DNA of 7,653 nucleotides from Deltaproteobacteria bacterium (GCA_019308525.1 JAFDIC010000182.1:1-7653); one strand, 5' to 3'; counted from the stretch's first letter, positions 1 through 6,682 are shown. The notes: generated from the sequence alone by a model not told the origin. Translations and numbers: made by a program.

Positions 1-405
1 AAGATACTTCTTCTTCTGCTCTGGTGTTCCGAAGAACACGATCGGAAGGCTACCTATCCCTGTTTGCACGCCATAGGCTACAAAGAATCCGGATACACCC
101 TGGCTGATGTACTCGGTAATGAGGGCGGAGCTGACCTTGTCCAGCTCGGAACCGCCGTAGATCTCCGGGACATCCGCACCCAGGAAGCCCAGATCCCCTG
201 CCTTCTTCAGGAGTTCCCTGACAAGGTCCGGATTCAACTCCTCAAGCTCCTCTCTCCTGGGTTCCAGTTCCTTTAGGCCGAATTCCTCGGCTGATTTGGC
301 TATCAGCCGCTGATCCTGGGTAAACTCCTCCGGCGTAATCACCTCTTCCGGCAGGGCGTCTACGATCAAGAATTCCCCACCCTTGAATAGTTTCATCTCT
401 GTCAT
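1..405 (-). CDS. fadE: Acyl-CoA dehydrogenase, FadE type (N-terminal part, cut by window edge)
   Basis: FAD-dependent acyl-CoA dehydrogenase, the first step of fatty-acid beta-oxidation (acyl-CoA to trans-2-enoyl-CoA). Only residues 1-135 lie in the window; relatives of this type are about 590 aa, so the FAD site and catalytic glutamate are outside. Visible are the N-terminal leader FKGGEFLI (residues 7-14), TPEEFTQDQRLIAKSAEEF (24-42) and the helical N-terminal domain with GADVPEIYGG (76-85), LDKVSSALITEY (88-99), GIGSLPIVFFGTPEQKKKYL (116-135). These closely resemble Bacillus FadE as I remember it. The ATG at 405-403 is preceded by GAAAGGAG with a 7-base gap, better placed than the in-frame ATG at 396. 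It starts 21 bases after the fadA stop, so it is the third gene of the fadN-fadA-fadE operon. The reading frame is intact to base 1. Confidence 0.93.
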   Translation of the reverse strand, partial: MTEMKLFKGGEFLIVDALPEEVITPEEFTQDQRLIAKSAEEFGLKELEPRREELEELNPDLVRELLKKAGDLGFLGADVPEIYGGSELDKVSSALITEYISQGVSGFFVAYGVQTGIGSLPIVFFGTPEQKKKYL

Positions 406-426
406 CTCGTTTCTCCTTTCAAGGGG

Positions 427-1608
427 TTATGCTTCCCGTTCAAAGATGGCCGCAGCGCCCATGCCGAAACCAATGCACATGGACACCATTCCCCACCTGA
501 GGTCCCTCTGCTCCATTTCATAGATGAGCTGGGTGGTCAATTTGGCGCCAGTGCACCCCAGGGGGTGCCCCAGTGCAATGGCCCCCCCGTTTACATTGGT
601 AATATCTTCATTGATGCCCAGCTCCCTTATGCAGTATATGGCCTGGGCAGCAAAGGCCTCGTTCAACTCTATGAGCTGGATCTGGTCCAGACTCATGCCC
701 GCAAGCCTCAGGACCTTGGGGATTGCAACTGCCGGACCGACCCCCATATATTCCGGTGCACAGCCCTCCACCACGTGGTACCTGAACGAGGCCAAGGGCC
801 TCAATCCCAGCTCTCTTGCCCTTTCCCTGGACATTAGAACCACACCGGCCGCTCCGTCACTCGTCTGGGAAGAATTGCCGGCAGTGACCGTTCCATTCTT
901 CTTGAAGACAGGCTTGAGTTTTGAGAGAATTTCCTTGCTTGTCCCGGGCCGTACCCCCTCATCCCTGTCAAAAACCACCTCTTGGTGATCAAAGCGGCCA
1001 TTAGGCAACACTACCTGTTTTCGCACCTTTAAAGGGACAACCTGTTCCCTGAAACGCCCTGCCTCAAGGGCTGCCTCCGCCCTTTGCTGGCTCCTTGCGG
1101 CAAACTCATCCTGTTCCTCCCTGGTTATTCCGAACCTTTCAGCCACGTTTTCCGCAGTCAGGCCCATACCGGTAAAGGCGCCCGGCCTCCTGTCCACGAG
1201 TGCAGGGTTGGGGTATAGCATATTGCCTCCCATGGGGATCTGGCTCATGCTTTCCACACCCCCGGCAAGGATCACGTCAGAGAAACCGCACATGATCTTC
1301 TCAGCACCTATTGCAATGGCCTGAAGCCCTGAAGAGCAAAACCTGTTGACCGTCATGCCCGGGATCCTATCCGGCCAGCCCAATGACATCACAAGCACCC
1401 TGCCCAGGTTGAGCCCCTGGGTATGTTCCGGAAACGTACACCCTATGATCACGTCATCTATCAACTCAGGATCGAGATCCCCCGCCCGCTTCACGAGCTC
1501 TCTCAAGACCGAGGTACCCATTTCCTCGGGTCGAGTGTTTTTCAAGCTCCCCTTTGGGGCCTTTCCAACTGCGGTCCTGCAGGCAGCCACAATAACTGCT
1601 TCTCTCAT
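427..1608 (-). CDS. fadA: Acetyl-CoA C-acyltransferase (3-ketoacyl-CoA thiolase)
   Basis: Thiolase that cleaves 3-ketoacyl-CoA with CoA to acetyl-CoA and a shortened acyl-CoA, the last step of beta-oxidation. The 393-aa protein has the normal thiolase length (about 390). It shows the nucleophile Cys91 in [10 protein letters not shown] (88-97), [13 protein letters not shown] (116-128), [12 protein letters not shown] (244-255), NEAFAAQA (316-323), His348 in [16 protein letters not shown] (341-356) and the second catalytic Cys378 in [13 protein letters not shown] (378-390). The last motif is normally CxGGGMGAA; here the middle glycine is Phe381, but the CxGxG pattern remains. The frame is open for 46 more codons upstream, but the ATG at 1608 fits the family's N terminus ([16 protein letters not shown]) and follows GGAGGT with a 7-base gap. 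It lies between fadN and fadE; the products of FadN feed it directly. Confidence 0.95.
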   Translation of the reverse strand: MREAVIVAACRTAVGKAPKGSLKNTRPEEMGTSVLRELVKRAGDLDPELIDDVIIGCTFPEHTQGLNLGRVLVMSLGWPDRIPGMTVNRFCSSGLQAIAIGAEKIMCGFSDVILAGGVESMSQIPMGGNMLYPNPALVDRRPGAFTGMGLTAENVAERFGITREEQDEFAARSQQRAEAALEAGRFREQVVPLKVRKQVVLPNGRFDHQEVVFDRDEGVRPGTSKEILSKLKPVFKKNGTVTAGNSSQTSDGAAGVVLMSRERARELGLRPLASFRYHVVEGCAPEYMGVGPAVAIPKVLRLAGMSLDQIQLIELNEAFAAQAIYCIRELGINEDITNVNGGAIALGHPLGCTGAKLTTQLIYEMEQRDLRWGMVSMCIGFGMGAAAIFEREA

Positions 1609-1867
1609 GATTCTTACCTCCAGTAACTCACCTCGGGGGCGGTACTTACCAGCCAGGGACGGTTTCCCCCTTACACGCCTATTATTCAGGGGGGCAACCC
1701 GCGCAAACATGGTCTCCTCACCCCGAGCCTGCCCGGCCTTCCTCATTCCCCCCGGCTCGACCCCGGGGCAAGCAGAAGGATACCATGCTCCAGGGGCTTT
1801 CCCTGGTTTCCAAATCTCATCCGCCTTGGGTGGATTCGTCCGGAATCACATACGTGCCGCTAACCCC

Positions 1868-1895
1868 GAACTTTGAACTTTAAACCTTGAATCCC
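1868..1895. repeat. Imperfect 7-bp tandem repeat
   Basis: Four consecutive heptamers: GAACTTT (1868-1874), GAACTTT (1875-1881), AAACCTT (1882-1888) and GAATCCC (1889-1895). The first two are identical and the others drift. The run is AT-rich against its GC-rich surroundings and lies about 20 bases left of the degenerate REP copy. It looks like a decayed spacer repeat; no function can be read from it. Confidence 0.5.
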
Positions 1896-1917
1896 GACCC
1901 TCTATGCTGAAACTGAC

Positions 1918-1945
1918 TGTGGGAGCTATCTCCTGGTCGCGATAA
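1918..1945 (+). repeat. Degenerate REP-like palindrome
   Basis: Begins TGTGGGAGC and ends CGCGATAA, the same head and tail as the palindromes at 6568-6592 and 6600-6625 (TGTRGGAGC ... GCGAT). Its stem is imperfect: GC/GC closing pairs, one mismatch, then ATC paired to GGT around a TCCT loop. It sits in the fadN-fadA gap, 56 bases beyond the fadN stop. REP elements in operon gaps can stabilise or uncouple messages; that is known for REPs in general, not shown here. Confidence 0.6.
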
Positions 1946-2000
1946 TGTACGTATGGTTGCCCCTCTTTACTTACTCCTCCTCATACTGCTGCGAGTCGGC

Positions 2001-4433
2001 TCAGTTTCTCAAGGGCTTCCCTGTCTTCAGCATGTGCTGAATTCTTTCCTGGGTCTTTGGGTGCCCGCACAGGCTTAGGAAGGCCTCCCTTTCCAGATCA
2101 AGAAGGTACTGCTCGCTGACCCGTGTGTCCGGGAAAACGTCGCCGCCGCACAGGACGTATCCCAGCTTTTCTGCCACGGTCACATCGTGATCCGTGGCGT
2201 ATCCCTGCTCGTGGAGTGTCCAAACAGCTAGTTTAAGCACGGCAAACGCGTCCCTGCCCGCCATCCGTATATCCTTTTGAGGCCTCGGAGGCCTGTACCC
2301 TTCCATGTTCATGGCCAGAACGGTCTTCTTGGCGTCATTAATGAGGTAATCCCGGTTGATGGTCATCCCGTCAGTGGCCCTGAGATACCCCAGTTTGACC
2401 GCCTCAGGGCCTGAAGTGGACACCTTGGCCAGGGCAATGGTCTCAAAGGCCCTCGCAACAAAGGGCATCAGCTCTATCTGCCTTGGATACACTCCCCCTG
2501 GCTGTACCTCAAAGAGGTACTCCGTATTTCGGAGGAGCATCTCTTTTGTGCCCCCGCCGGCCGGGATCAGGCCCACCCCTACCTCTACAAGACCCATGTA
2601 TGTCTCGGCCCCGTACCGGACCCTGTCCGCGGCCAGGCAAATTTCGCATCCGCCCCCCAGGGCCATGCCGGCAGGTGCTGCCACCACAGGTTTTTCCATG
2701 TATTTGAGTTTCACAAAGGAATCCTGAAAGACCTTCACCATCCAGTCAAGCTCATCCCACTCCTCTTCCTGAGCCGTAAACAGGATCAACGGCAGGTTTG
2801 CACCAACCGAGAAATTCTCACCATGATTTGCGATCACCAGGCCCTCGAACTCCCTGGTCACGATGTCCACGGATTTCACCACCATATTGATGACATCATC
2901 CCCGAGGGCGTTCATCTTGGTATGAAACTCGAGGCAGGCCACGCCATCGCCGATATCAATGAGGCTTGCCCCTTTGTTGCCGGCCACCTTCTTCTCCCTG
3001 TCCTTGAGGGATGGCAGGAAAATGACGCCAGGCCTTTCAGGCACGACCTTGTAATCTCCCGACAGGGGATCATAGTACCAGGTTGAGCCCGCCTCTTTCC
3101 TGTAAAAGGATGCATGGCCGGCCCGGAGCATATCCTCTATCCAGCCCGGTATCTGGTAACCCACATCCTTCATTCTGGAAATCGACTCCTTTAGCCCGAT
3201 GGCATCCCAGCTCTCAAAAGGCCCCATCTTCCACGCAAATCCCCATTTCATGGCATTGTCGATACTGGGGATATCCTCTGCTATCTCCGGGATGCGGTTG
3301 GCCGCATAGATAAGCATCTCAGACAAGGTGCGAAATGTGAATTGTCCGGCAAGGTCGTCGGCATAGAAAAGGGACCTTATCCTGGCACCGGCGCCCGACA
3401 GGTTTCTTGCGGTCTCGAGGCTGGCGAGCTTGACCTCCTCCTGGGGGCTGTACTCCATAGTATTGTAATCCAGGGAGAGTATGACCTTGTTGCCCTCCTT
3501 GTCCCTGGTGACCTTGTAGAAGCCTTGCTTGACCTTTTCACCGAGGAGATTACCTTGGAGCATCTTTTGGATGAGCTCAGGCGGCTGGAATACCTCGCGC
3601 CTTTCATCGGCGGGGGCCCCCTCGTAGACGTTCCTTGCCACGTGGACCAGGGTATCCAGCCCCACGAGGTCGGCAGTCCTGAATGAAGCGCTCTTGGGAT
3701 GCCCGATCACCGGGCCTGTCAACTGATCTACGGCCTCAATGGACAGGCCCAGGTCGATCATGGCCCTTATGACCGAGAGTATCCCAAACACCCCTATGCG
3801 GTTTGCAATGAAATTCGGGGTGTCCTTGGCCCTGACAACACCCTTTCCCAGATCTTTGTCAGCGGTCTCATGGAGGGTATCGATCACTTCAGGCAGCGTA
3901 GCTGGTCCTGGTACGAGTTCAAGGAGCTTCATGTACCGGGGAGGGTTGAAAAAATGGGTCACGGCAAAGAGCTTTTGAAAGTCCTCGGATCTTCCCTGGC
4001 TCATGGCGGCCGCAGATATGCCGGAGGTGTTTGAAGTTACTATCGTGCCCTTGCCCAAAAGAGACTCTATCTTCTCGAATAGGGCCCTCTTTATGTCAAG
4101 CCTCTCCACCACGGCCTCTATGATCCAGTCCACGTCCTTCAAGGTATCAAGGTCGTCTTCCAGGTTGCCGGTCCTGATCAACCTGGCGTACTCGGGCAGG
4201 TAGAAGGAGGCGGGTCTTGACTTTAGGGCATTCTCCAGGCCCTGGTTGGCCAGCTTGTTTCTGAATTCTCGGCTCTCCAGGGTCAGGCCCTTTTTCTTGT
4301 CTTCTTCTGTCAATTCGGCAGGCACGATATCCAGAAGCACCGTATCCATGCCCACGTTGGCCATGTGCGCTGCTATGGTCGAACCCATCACGCCGGCACC
4401 GATAACCCCTACCCTCTTGATCTTCTTGGTCAT
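2001..4433 (-). CDS. fadN: 3-hydroxyacyl-CoA dehydrogenase / enoyl-CoA hydratase, bifunctional
   Basis: Bifunctional enzyme for the two middle steps of beta-oxidation: hydration of trans-2-enoyl-CoA and NAD-dependent oxidation of 3-hydroxyacyl-CoA. At 810 aa it is close to Bacillus FadN (about 790) and has its domain order, dehydrogenase first and hydratase last, the reverse of E. coli FadB. The NAD-binding domain (about 5-200) has GAGVMG (12-17), SNTSGIS (134-140), His160 in THFFNP (159-164), Glu172 in LLELVPG (170-176) and Asn211 in PNFIANRIG (206-214). Two C-terminal dehydrogenase domains follow (about 207-310 and 350-440). The crotonase domain (about 488-690) has GENFSVGANL (538-547) and both catalytic glutamates, Glu597 in GGGCE and Glu617 in GLVEVGVGLIPAGGGTK. 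The C-terminal tail EQYLLDLEREAFLSLCG is typical. The ATG at 4433 follows AAGGAGG with an 8-base gap; a further 15 open codons upstream lack this support. It is the first gene of the fad operon, behind the FadR-like box. Confidence 0.95.
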   Translation of the reverse strand: MTKKIKRVGVIGAGVMGSTIAAHMANVGMDTVLLDIVPAELTEEDKKKGLTLESREFRNKLANQGLENALKSRPASFYLPEYARLIRTGNLEDDLDTLKDVDWIIEAVVERLDIKRALFEKIESLLGKGTIVTSNTSGISAAAMSQGRSEDFQKLFAVTHFFNPPRYMKLLELVPGPATLPEVIDTLHETADKDLGKGVVRAKDTPNFIANRIGVFGILSVIRAMIDLGLSIEAVDQLTGPVIGHPKSASFRTADLVGLDTLVHVARNVYEGAPADERREVFQPPELIQKMLQGNLLGEKVKQGFYKVTRDKEGNKVILSLDYNTMEYSPQEEVKLASLETARNLSGAGARIRSLFYADDLAGQFTFRTLSEMLIYAANRIPEIAEDIPSIDNAMKWGFAWKMGPFESWDAIGLKESISRMKDVGYQIPGWIEDMLRAGHASFYRKEAGSTWYYDPLSGDYKVVPERPGVIFLPSLKDREKKVAGNKGASLIDIGDGVACLEFHTKMNALGDDVINMVVKSVDIVTREFEGLVIANHGENFSVGANLPLILFTAQEEEWDELDWMVKVFQDSFVKLKYMEKPVVAAPAGMALGGGCEICLAADRVRYGAETYMGLVEVGVGLIPAGGGTKEMLLRNTEYLFEVQPGGVYPRQIELMPFVARAFETIALAKVSTSGPEAVKLGYLRATDGMTINRDYLINDAKKTVLAMNMEGYRPPRPQKDIRMAGRDAFAVLKLAVWTLHEQGYATDHDVTVAEKLGYVLCGGDVFPDTRVSEQYLLDLEREAFLSLCGHPKTQERIQHMLKTGKPLRN

Positions 4434-4714
4434 GAAAAGAGCCTCCTTGATTTGGGTCTCAAGGCAAATATCGGACAAAAGTATTTGTAATCAGATGACT
4501 TTTCGAGGAATTATTAGATGATAGTGAATGAATCATCATTCATTTTTGAACTCTAGCACAGAATCTGATACTCGTCAAACCTTTTCCCGAGCAGGCGAGT
4601 ACCTCCGGGCAATGCCTTAAACAGGGTTTACTCCCGGCAAAATGCATGATAGATTGCTCCTGCCCTCGATATGGATATCTGGGCGCATGTGGAGAGTTGG
4701 AACTGGAGGAAGAG
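4434..4714. promoter_or_regulatory. Divergent control region of fadN and the flavoprotein gene
   Basis: This 281-bp non-coding region separates the divergently read fadN (left) and flavoprotein gene (right). The part around 4500-4550 is AT-rich. On the minus strand TAATAAT (4516-4510) is a possible -10 for fadN, with the 18-bp palindrome at 4525-4542 covering the place of its -35, which is itself poor. On the plus strand TTGAAC (4546-4551) could be a -35 for the flavoprotein gene, but the matching -10 (around 4567-4574) is weak. In the fadN leader there is a CAAATA (4464-4469) / TATTTG (4481-4486) inverted repeat. The plus-strand leader has GAGTA (4597-ish) and TACTC (4629-ish) arms around a GC-rich stretch. 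Promoter placement is tentative; the presence of a shared control region is likely. Confidence 0.6.
4525..4542. promoter_or_regulatory. FadR-type (TetR family) operator
   Basis: Perfect inverted repeat TGAATGA-ATCA-TCATTCA with 7-base arms and a 4-base centre. The Bacillus FadR box, as I recall it, is TGAATGAMTANTCATTCA; 17 of 18 positions fit, the exception being C in place of A at position 10. FadR of this family is a TetR-type repressor that leaves DNA when it binds long-chain acyl-CoA, inducing fad genes. The box lies 92 bases from the fadN start, upstream of a beta-oxidation operon with the Bacillus fadN-fadA-fadE order, which is the expected setting. No regulator gene is in the window. 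Confidence 0.8.
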
Positions 4715-6055
4715 ATGAAATTCGTCATAATAGGCGGCGATGCAGCAGGCATGAGCGCCGCAAGCAGGGCAAAGAGAAACGACCCTGACCTTGAGATAAT
4801 AGTCTTTGAGATGACAAACGATGTATCTTACAGCGCCTGCGGGATGCCTTACAATATTGCCGACCCGAACCGGGCGATAGATGACCTCGTGGTGAGGCAG
4901 GCCAAAATTTTCAGGGAGAAACAGGGGATAGACCTGAGGACCGGCCACAGGGTGATTCAAATTGATTCTTCTTCCAAGAGGGTAATGGTGAAAAGGTCTG
5001 ATGGCCACGGACTGAACCTGGGCTATGACAAGCTGCTGATTGCGACAGGGGCCTCCCCGAGGATACCTGACCTCCCGGGCTTTGATCTTCCTGGCGTAAT
5101 GACCCTCAAGAAACTGGAGGACGGTCGAAGGATCAAGCAATACATGGCCTCACAGGCTGTAAGGCAGGCCGTCATCATTGGAATGGGGTACATCGCCCTT
5201 GAAATGGTTGAGGCCTTCCGGGCCAGGGATATACAGGTCTCCATGGTGAAACCAAGGCCCATACTCCTACCCTGGATGAACAGGGAAATGGCCTCTGTGG
5301 TGGAAGAGGAGGTCAAGAGACACGATGTGGCCATGTACATGGGCCAGGACATTAAAGCCATTGAAAGGTCAAACCACGGCCTGAAGGTCCTGTGCTCGGA
5401 CATGTCCCTGGAATGCCAGATGGTACTCGTTGCCACTGGCATTCGCCCCAACAGCGAGCTTGCCAGGGATGCTGGCCTGGAGCTTGGTCCTTCTGACTCC
5501 ATTGCCGTCGACAGGACCATGAGAACATCTGATGAGCACATATACGCTGCCGGAGATTGTGCAGATGCCTTCCATGTGGTGACCGGCCAGAGAACCTGGG
5601 TACCCCTTGCCTTAAGGGCAAACCGGGCTGGATGGGCCGTGGCGGACAACATCACTGGAAAGAGGATGGAGCTCGAAGGGATCGCAGGCACAGCGGTCTT
5701 TAAGGTCTTTGAGCTCCAGGTGGCGCGGACGGGTCTTAGTATCCAAGAGGCCGAAAAATATGGTTTTGAGCCCGTGGAGGTTATGATAAAGAGCGGATCC
5801 AGGGCCCACGCTCACCCGGGAGGATCTCCCATCTGGGTTCAGCTGGTTGGAGACAGGAGGACGGGGAAGCTGCTGGGTGCTCAGCTCGTGGGCAGGGAGG
5901 GGGCGGCACACCGGGTGGATGCCCCCGCGGTGGCACTCCATGCAGGCATGAGCGTCCAGGCATTCAGCCAGACGGATCTTGCCTATGCCCCGCCTTTTGG
6001 CCCAACATGGGATCCCATGCTCACGGCAGCCAACCAGCTATTGAAACGGATGTGA
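4715..6055 (+). CDS. CoA-disulfide reductase-like FAD/NAD(P) oxidoreductase
   Basis: Flavoprotein of the pyridine nucleotide-disulfide oxidoreductase class, in the group of CoA-disulfide reductase, NADH oxidase and polysulfide reductases; cytoplasmic, no signal peptide. At 446 aa it has the family length. It shows the FAD site VIIGGDAAGMSAAS (4-17), single redox Cys42 in SYSACGMPY (38-46), ATGASPRIP (110-118), the NAD(P) site VIIGMGYIALEM (153-164), the second FAD motif IYAAGDCAD (276-284) and the C-terminal dimer domain with YAPPFGPTWDP (424-434). Single Cys42 without a CxxxxC pair points to a mixed disulfide with a thiol such as CoA. Odd features are Lys179 (VKPRP) where NADH enzymes usually have an acidic residue, and RAHAHPGG (363-370) where CoA-disulfide reductases usually read RAHYYPG. 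The ATG at 4715 follows GGAGGA; the 23 open codons upstream do not look like the family. Substrate (CoA disulfide, polysulfide or other) is undecided. Confidence 0.88.
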   Translation: MKFVIIGGDAAGMSAASRAKRNDPDLEIIVFEMTNDVSYSACGMPYNIADPNRAIDDLVVRQAKIFREKQGIDLRTGHRVIQIDSSSKRVMVKRSDGHGLNLGYDKLLIATGASPRIPDLPGFDLPGVMTLKKLEDGRRIKQYMASQAVRQAVIIGMGYIALEMVEAFRARDIQVSMVKPRPILLPWMNREMASVVEEEVKRHDVAMYMGQDIKAIERSNHGLKVLCSDMSLECQMVLVATGIRPNSELARDAGLELGPSDSIAVDRTMRTSDEHIYAAGDCADAFHVVTGQRTWVPLALRANRAGWAVADNITGKRMELEGIAGTAVFKVFELQVARTGLSIQEAEKYGFEPVEVMIKSGSRAHAHPGGSPIWVQLVGDRRTGKLLGAQLVGREGAAHRVDAPAVALHAGMSVQAFSQTDLAYAPPFGPTWDPMLTAANQLLKRM

Positions 6056-6489
6056 AGCCTCGAACCATATACACCCTCGGCACAAGCACCCGGTCCCTTC
6101 ACGATTTCCTTGAGATCATGGAAACCTACGGCATTGAGGGCATTGCCGACGTGAGGAGGTTCCCTGCCAGCAGGAGATATCTTCACTTCAACCTCCAGAA
6201 CCTAGAGACCGTCACACGAGAAAGGGGGCTTGCCTATTATTGGCTAGGAGACCTCCTCGGTGGTTACCGCCGGGGGGGATATGCATCTTACCAGGAAGAG
6301 CCCTCCTACCTGAGGGGATTGGAAGAGCTTGAGGCCATTGCCACCAGAGTCTTGAGCGTGATAGTATGTGCCGAGAGGTTTCCGTGGAAGTGCCATAGGC
6401 TTCAAATTTCTCGGAGTCTAAGGGAACGGGGTTGGGAGGTCATCCATATAATAGAAAAAGACCGCACCTGGCAGCCCAGGGAGGGTTAG
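6052..6489 (+). CDS. DUF488 family protein
   Basis: Small soluble protein of the DUF488 family; its biochemical function is not known to me. With a GTG start at 6052 it is 145 aa, near the family's usual 150-180. It has YTLGTSTRSLHDFL (7-20), IADVRRFPASRR (31-42), LQNLETVTRERGLAYYWLGDLLGG around 48-71, and CAERFPWKCHR (106-116) with Cys106, Glu108, Cys114, His115 and Arg116, the family's best-conserved patch. The first motif usually reads TIGHS; here the histidine is Thr11. The GTG shares GTGA with the TGA stop of the flavoprotein gene, a 4-base overlap typical of translational coupling. An in-frame ATG at 6007 would overlap the upstream gene by 49 bases and has no ribosome site, so I prefer GTG. 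The conserved Cys/His residues and the disulfide-reductase partner allow a guess at a thiol-related role; this is inference. Confidence 0.85.
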   Translation: MKPRTIYTLGTSTRSLHDFLEIMETYGIEGIADVRRFPASRRYLHFNLQNLETVTRERGLAYYWLGDLLGGYRRGGYASYQEEPSYLRGLEELEAIATRVLSVIVCAERFPWKCHRLQISRSLRERGWEVIHIIEKDRTWQPREG

Positions 6490-6515
6490 AAATATGGCGA
6501 CCGGATTGAAAGATG

Positions 6516-6542
6516 TATCGCAGGCTGGAGCCTGCTCTTACA
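6516..6542 (-). repeat. REP palindrome, copy 1 (minus orientation)
   Basis: Read on the minus strand it begins TGTAAGAGC and ends TGCGATA. The stem is GCAGGC / GCCTGC with a TCCA loop, perfect over 6 pairs. It lies 26 bases after the DUF488 stop, so the hairpin could also protect the 3' end of the flavoprotein-DUF488 message. No T-run follows, so it is not an ordinary terminator. Confidence 0.8.
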
Positions 6543-6556
6543 GGAACCTGCTCCAT
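6543..6556 (-). repeat. Half REP copy
   Basis: GGAACCTGCTC (6543-6553) repeats GGAGCCTGCTC (6527-6537) at 10 of 11 positions, 16 bases apart. On the minus strand it reads as a REP head, GGAGCAGGTTCC, without the second arm. It seems to be a truncated copy directly beside copy 1. Confidence 0.5.
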
Positions 6557-6567
6557 CTTCCCCTCCT

Positions 6568-6592
6568 GTAGGAGCAACTCCCAGTTGCGATC
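6568..6592 (+). repeat. REP palindrome, copy 2 (plus orientation)
   Basis: Begins TGTAGGAGC and ends TTGCGAT. The stem GCAACT / AGTTGC is perfect over 6 pairs with a CCC loop. It stands head-to-head with copy 1. The stem sequence differs from copies 1 and 3 while both arms still match, so pairing has been kept by compensating changes. Confidence 0.85.
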
Positions 6593-6599
6593 CCCTTCT

Positions 6600-6625
6600 G
6601 TGGGAGCAGCTTCTAGCTGCGATAG
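6600..6625 (+). repeat. REP palindrome, copy 3 (plus orientation)
   Basis: Begins TGTGGGAGC and ends CTGCGATA. The stem GCAGCT / AGCTGC is perfect over 6 pairs with a TCT loop. It follows copy 2 in the same orientation after 7 bases, the two starting 32 bases apart. Confidence 0.85.
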
Positions 6626-6656
6626 GATGTGTCTGGCTATTGTTCTGACCCCCCTC

Positions 6657-6682
6657 TTTCGAGACTGGGAATTGCTCCCAGG
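6657..6682 (-). repeat. REP palindrome, copy 4 (minus orientation, decayed)
   Basis: On the minus strand GGGAGCAATTCCCAGT aligns with copy 2 (AGGAGCAACTCCCAGT), and the end reads CTCGA in place of TGCGA. The first arm and loop are kept and the second arm has drifted. Further right, ATCGCGGCTAG (6703-6713) looks like the tail half of another minus-oriented copy. Confidence 0.6.

Larger units (their letters stand above)
1609..2000. other. Non-coding gap between fadN and fadA
   Basis: These 392 bases inside an otherwise tight operon hold no convincing gene. The fadA frame stays open up to 1746, but its translation there is basic, low in conservation-like features and lacks a well-placed ribosome site. 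Seen in it: a GC-rich inverted repeat at 1750-1755 / 1763-1768 (CCCCGG...CCGGGG, 7-base loop) without a T-run on either side, an imperfect heptamer repeat (1868-1895) and a degenerate REP palindrome (1918-1945). The fadA ribosome site (GGAGGT, minus strand) lies at the left end. I see no clear promoter for fadA, though one cannot be excluded. A short SD-like GGAGGAG on the minus strand near 1974-1980 precedes no gene. Confidence 0.7.

Noticed and set aside
524..988. Long plus-strand reading frame opposite fadA
   Set aside because: It is a shadow of the thiolase frame; the translation shows no domain and the opposite strand has all thiolase motifs.
1609..1746. Forty-six extra in-frame codons upstream of fadA, giving a 439-aa protein
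   Set aside because: The thiolase family begins at [12 protein letters not shown], which has a well-spaced GGAGGT before it; the extension does not resemble any domain and has no ribosome site.
1750..1768. CCCCGG...CCGGGG hairpin as a fadN terminator
   Set aside because: No T-run follows on the minus strand and it lies more than 230 bases from the fadN stop, so it does not fit an intrinsic terminator.
1346..1876. 176-codon plus-strand reading frame over the fadA start and gap
   Set aside because: It overlaps the fadA N terminus in antisense and shows no family features, only Pro/Ser/Arg-rich translation typical of GC-rich shadows.
4434..4478. Earlier start for fadN adding 15 residues
   Set aside because: It would include the AAGGAGG ribosome site of the ATG at 4433 within the coding region, and FadN proteins start just before the KRVGVIGAGVMG fold.
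4646..4714. Earlier start for the flavoprotein adding 23 residues
   Set aside because: The Rossmann fold starts directly after the ATG at 4715, which has GGAGGA before it; the extension contains that site and looks non-coding.
5023..5691. 222-codon minus-strand reading frame inside the flavoprotein gene
   Set aside because: It is antisense to conserved FAD/NAD motifs, with Ser/Pro/Met-rich translation and no recognisable domain.
6516..6682. Repeat cluster as a CRISPR array
   Set aside because: The units are short palindromes in both orientations with unequal and very short spacing, which is REP-like and not the regular direct repeats of CRISPR.
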